Shown here piece after piece: positions 4,924 through 6,255 of a DNA stretch of 6,255 nt (the first letter of the stretch is position 1; the number at the start of each line of letters is the position of its first letter). Both the position numbers and the translations under genes were made by a program. A model generated the notes under the pieces. The model worked only from the letters and a program-made list of their open reading frames with translations. It did no database searches and was not told the DNA's origin. This DNA is from Nitrospira sp. (GTDB lineage: Bacteria > Nitrospirota > Nitrospiria > Nitrospirales > Nitrospiraceae), in NCBI GenBank assembly GCA_015904045.1, contig JABMDG010000049.1, positions 31,562 through 37,816 on the forward strand. The letters are read 5' to 3'.

Positions 4924-6129
4924 CTATGGATGGCCGGGTGTTGCAATACCAGAAGGGGCAGTCCCGGCGCGAAAAGGGTTTCCCAATAGTGGATTCACCG
5001 GGGCTAGCAAGCCGGTAGCAGTGCTAATTGTATAGGACGACACAGTCCCTCCACCGTTTGCCACAAACAGCACTTGCCCATCCGGCGAGAGCGTCATAGC
5101 CACAGGGTTTGTTCCTGCCGGGACAGGGTTGAGATTGCCTGATGACGGAGGCACAAGGGTGAGCAGACCACCATTGCCAATAGTGAACGTCGTCACATTC
5201 CCTCCGCCGTTTGCCGAGTAGAGAAATTGTCCATTGGATGCGACGATGATTCCGTTTGGAGTTGTCCCTCCAACCGAGATTGGGTTCGGGTTACCTGCTG
5301 TCGGCGAGACTTGAGTTAGAAGCCCGTTCGTTCCAATCTGAAACGCAGTAATGTTATTAGAGCCGCTATTGGCCACATAGAGAAACGATCCATTGGGGGA
5401 GATCCTGATGCTTTTAGGAGCTGTCCCTCCGACCGAAATCGGGTTCTGATTAGCCCCGGTCGCAGGTACCAGCGTCAGAAGCCCGCTTGCCCCGATCTGA
5501 AACACTGTTATGACATTGGACGTACTGCTGGACACATAGAGAAATTGACCGTTGGGGGAAATAGTCATGCCGGCAGGAGCATCCCCTTGGACTGAAACGG
5601 GATTGGTGGTGGCCCCTGTCTGAGGCACCAACGTGAGCGCTCCTGCATCGTCGATCGAAAATGCCGTCACGGTATCAGAGCCGCGATTAGCTACGTACAC
5701 AAACTGGTTGTTCGGCGAGATGGCGAGCGCCACAGGATCCATGCCGACGGGAGCTGGATTGGGATTGGTTTGTGTAGACGGCACGCGTAAGAGTCTGCCA
5801 TCAGTCGCCACTCGAAATGCTGTGACAGTATTGCCGGCCCCGGCGTTCGTCACAAATGCAAAGAAGCCATTTGATGAGACTGCAATTGCCGATGGATCCG
5901 CAATCTGAGGAAAGGGAGATCCGGCAATCGCTGTAAGTGTTCCAGTGGTCGGATTGATAGTATACCCGGATACATCGTCGGAACCGCGATTTGCGACATA
6001 GACGATTGATGTCGTACCGACTCCTCCAATGGCGCCAAAGCCCCCGCCTCCGTCGCCATCCCCACAGCCACCTCCGGCGAGAAGCAAGAGCAGTGGCAGT
6101 ACAAGCGATGCCAGCCGTCGTGTCTTCAT
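4924..6129 (-). CDS. Seven-bladed lactonase/YVTN-type beta-propeller, probable lipoprotein
   Basis: A 401-residue protein with N-terminal MKTRR, a Leu-rich hydrophobic core (10-17) and GGGC with Cys22. The Cys after a hydrophobic core and before a Gly/Asp-rich linker (about 23-39) suggests lipid attachment, although the residue three before Cys is Gly rather than the usual Leu. Residues 40-401 consist of seven repeats of about 47-53 residues, each with a core such as PNGQFLYVANxGSNNITAFQI followed by GLLTLVP and NPxxVGGxxP. This matches the lactonase/YVTN seven-bladed propeller superfamily (6-phosphogluconolactonase-like fold). No ligand or reaction can be assigned. I prefer ATG 6129 because it gives a proper signal sequence; its ribosome site is weak (AGAAG). 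The frame is open upstream to the right edge through an lhr-derived segment, so longer forms starting at GTG 6207 or beyond are possible but would bury the signal peptide. Confidence 0.82.
   Translation of the reverse strand: MKTRRLASLVLPLLLLLAGGGCGDGDGGGGFGAIGGVGTTSIVYVANRGSDDVSGYTINPTTGTLTAIAGSPFPQIADPSAIAVSSNGFFAFVTNAGAGNTVTAFRVATDGRLLRVPSTQTNPNPAPVGMDPVALAISPNNQFVYVANRGSDTVTAFSIDDAGALTLVPQTGATTNPVSVQGDAPAGMTISPNGQFLYVSSSTSNVITVFQIGASGLLTLVPATGANQNPISVGGTAPKSIRISPNGSFLYVANSGSNNITAFQIGTNGLLTQVSPTAGNPNPISVGGTTPNGIIVASNGQFLYSANGGGNVTTFTIGNGGLLTLVPPSSGNLNPVPAGTNPVAMTLSPDGQVLFVANGGGTVSSYTISTATGLLAPVNPLLGNPFRAGTAPSGIATPGHP
4927..6012 (-). repeat. Tandem protein repeats: seven propeller blades
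   Basis: Blade boundaries in residues of the 401-residue form: 40-86, 87-138, 139-191, 192-244, 245-297, 298-348 and 349-401. Blades 3-5 have identical 53-residue length and are most alike, indicating more recent duplication or homogenisation in the middle of the gene. The first blade is shorter and has the YTINPTTGTLT form. Confidence 0.75.
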
Positions 6130-6162
6130 GCTTCTATGTTGATTCGTTTGCAAAGGACCGGC

Positions 6163-6186
6163 GCGTTTCAGTTTATATTGAAACGC
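6163..6186. repeat. 8-bp inverted repeat at the lhr/propeller junction
   Basis: GCGTTTCA (6163-6170) and TGAAACGC (6179-6186) are exact reverse complements around an 8-base AT-rich loop (6171-6178). On the minus strand the loop reads ATATAAAC, resembling a -10 box, 34 bases or more before ATG 6129, though no good -35 is seen. It coincides with the point where similarity between the two lhr copies ends. Confidence 0.65.
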
Positions 6187-6255
6187 CGACCACGCCTGGA
6201 CTTGCACATCAGTAGGGTGGCTGATGTGGGATTGGAACCAGTCGGCAATGAGGGG
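6178..6255 (-). pseudogene. lhr: Second copy of the lhr 5' end (continues beyond the right edge)
   Basis: The frame reads PLIADWFQSHISHPTDVQ then VQAWSAFQ, aligned to residues 8-33 of the other lhr copy (PLIDDWFQSHIGEPTDVQ, VQAWPAIQ). After Gln the helicase sequence is lost, just before the ATP-binding motif, and the frame runs straight into the propeller gene. The lhr start codon is expected 21 bases past the window edge by comparison with copy A. It is only a 5' stub and cannot encode helicase activity. Confidence 0.8.
6191..6255. repeat. Direct repeat, copy B (lhr 5' end)
   Basis: Partner of 4781-4845. The six differences lie at 6217, 6219, 6222, 6223, 6245 and 6247. The repeat probably extends beyond the right edge, so its full length is unknown. 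Confidence 0.92.

Noticed and set aside
5633..5908. 91-codon plus-strand frame inside the propeller region
   Set aside because: It is antisense to the repeated propeller sequence and arises from the low stop frequency of that strand.
4927..6012. Regularly spaced repeats that could suggest a repeat array
   Set aside because: The spacing of about 150-160 bases, the divergence and the uninterrupted reading frame show these are propeller blades, not CRISPR repeats.
4781..6255. Propeller gene with its flanking repeats as a classical insertion sequence
   Set aside because: No transposase is present. The flanking repeats are coding lhr sequence, at least 65 bp long and imperfect, unlike the short exact target duplications of insertion sequences.

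Overview
The window looks like a chromosomal segment of a GC-rich environmental bacterium. My best guess is Nitrospira or a near relative, because the stand-alone RnfD/NqrB-like gene followed by a DUF2330 gene is an arrangement I associate with that group. This is recall, not a search result, and the assignment is tentative. No tRNA, rRNA, CRISPR array or transposase gene was found.

Left part (1-1728, minus strand): one uninterrupted frame of 576 codons runs off the left edge. It encodes an unusual fusion. Residues about 160-405 form a histidine-phosphatase (phosphoglycerate mutase / fructose-2,6-bisphosphatase-like) domain, and residues from about 425 onward form an ATP-type 6-phosphofructokinase domain cut by the window edge. 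Immediately upstream, on the plus strand (about 1788-2018), is the decayed 3' end of a pyruvate kinase gene. The area therefore once held two genes of lower glycolysis in divergent orientation.

Middle part (2111-3981, plus strand): a translationally coupled pair. The first gene is a polytopic membrane protein of the NqrB/RnfD family with a signal peptide. The second is a secreted DUF2330 protein whose start overlaps the stop of the first by 4 bases. The DUF2330 gene appears frameshifted near 3962 and truncated soon after.

Right part (4003-6255, minus strand): a 287-codon N-terminal fragment of an Lhr-type DEAD/DEAH helicase abuts the broken DUF2330 gene tail to tail. Next comes a seven-bladed lactonase/YVTN-type beta-propeller with a signal sequence, probably a lipoprotein. 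Beyond it is a second copy of the lhr 5' end, which continues past the right edge. The two lhr copies form a 65-bp direct repeat (59 identical positions) exactly 1410 bp apart, flanking the propeller gene. The second copy is in frame with that gene.

Overall, an operon with a likely redox or envelope role and a propeller gene sit among remnants (pyk 3' end, lhr 5' end twice, DUF2330 3' end). This points to a history of deletion, duplication and insertion. The most novel item is the histidine phosphatase-phosphofructokinase fusion; the clearest structural scar is the duplicated lhr start around the propeller gene.
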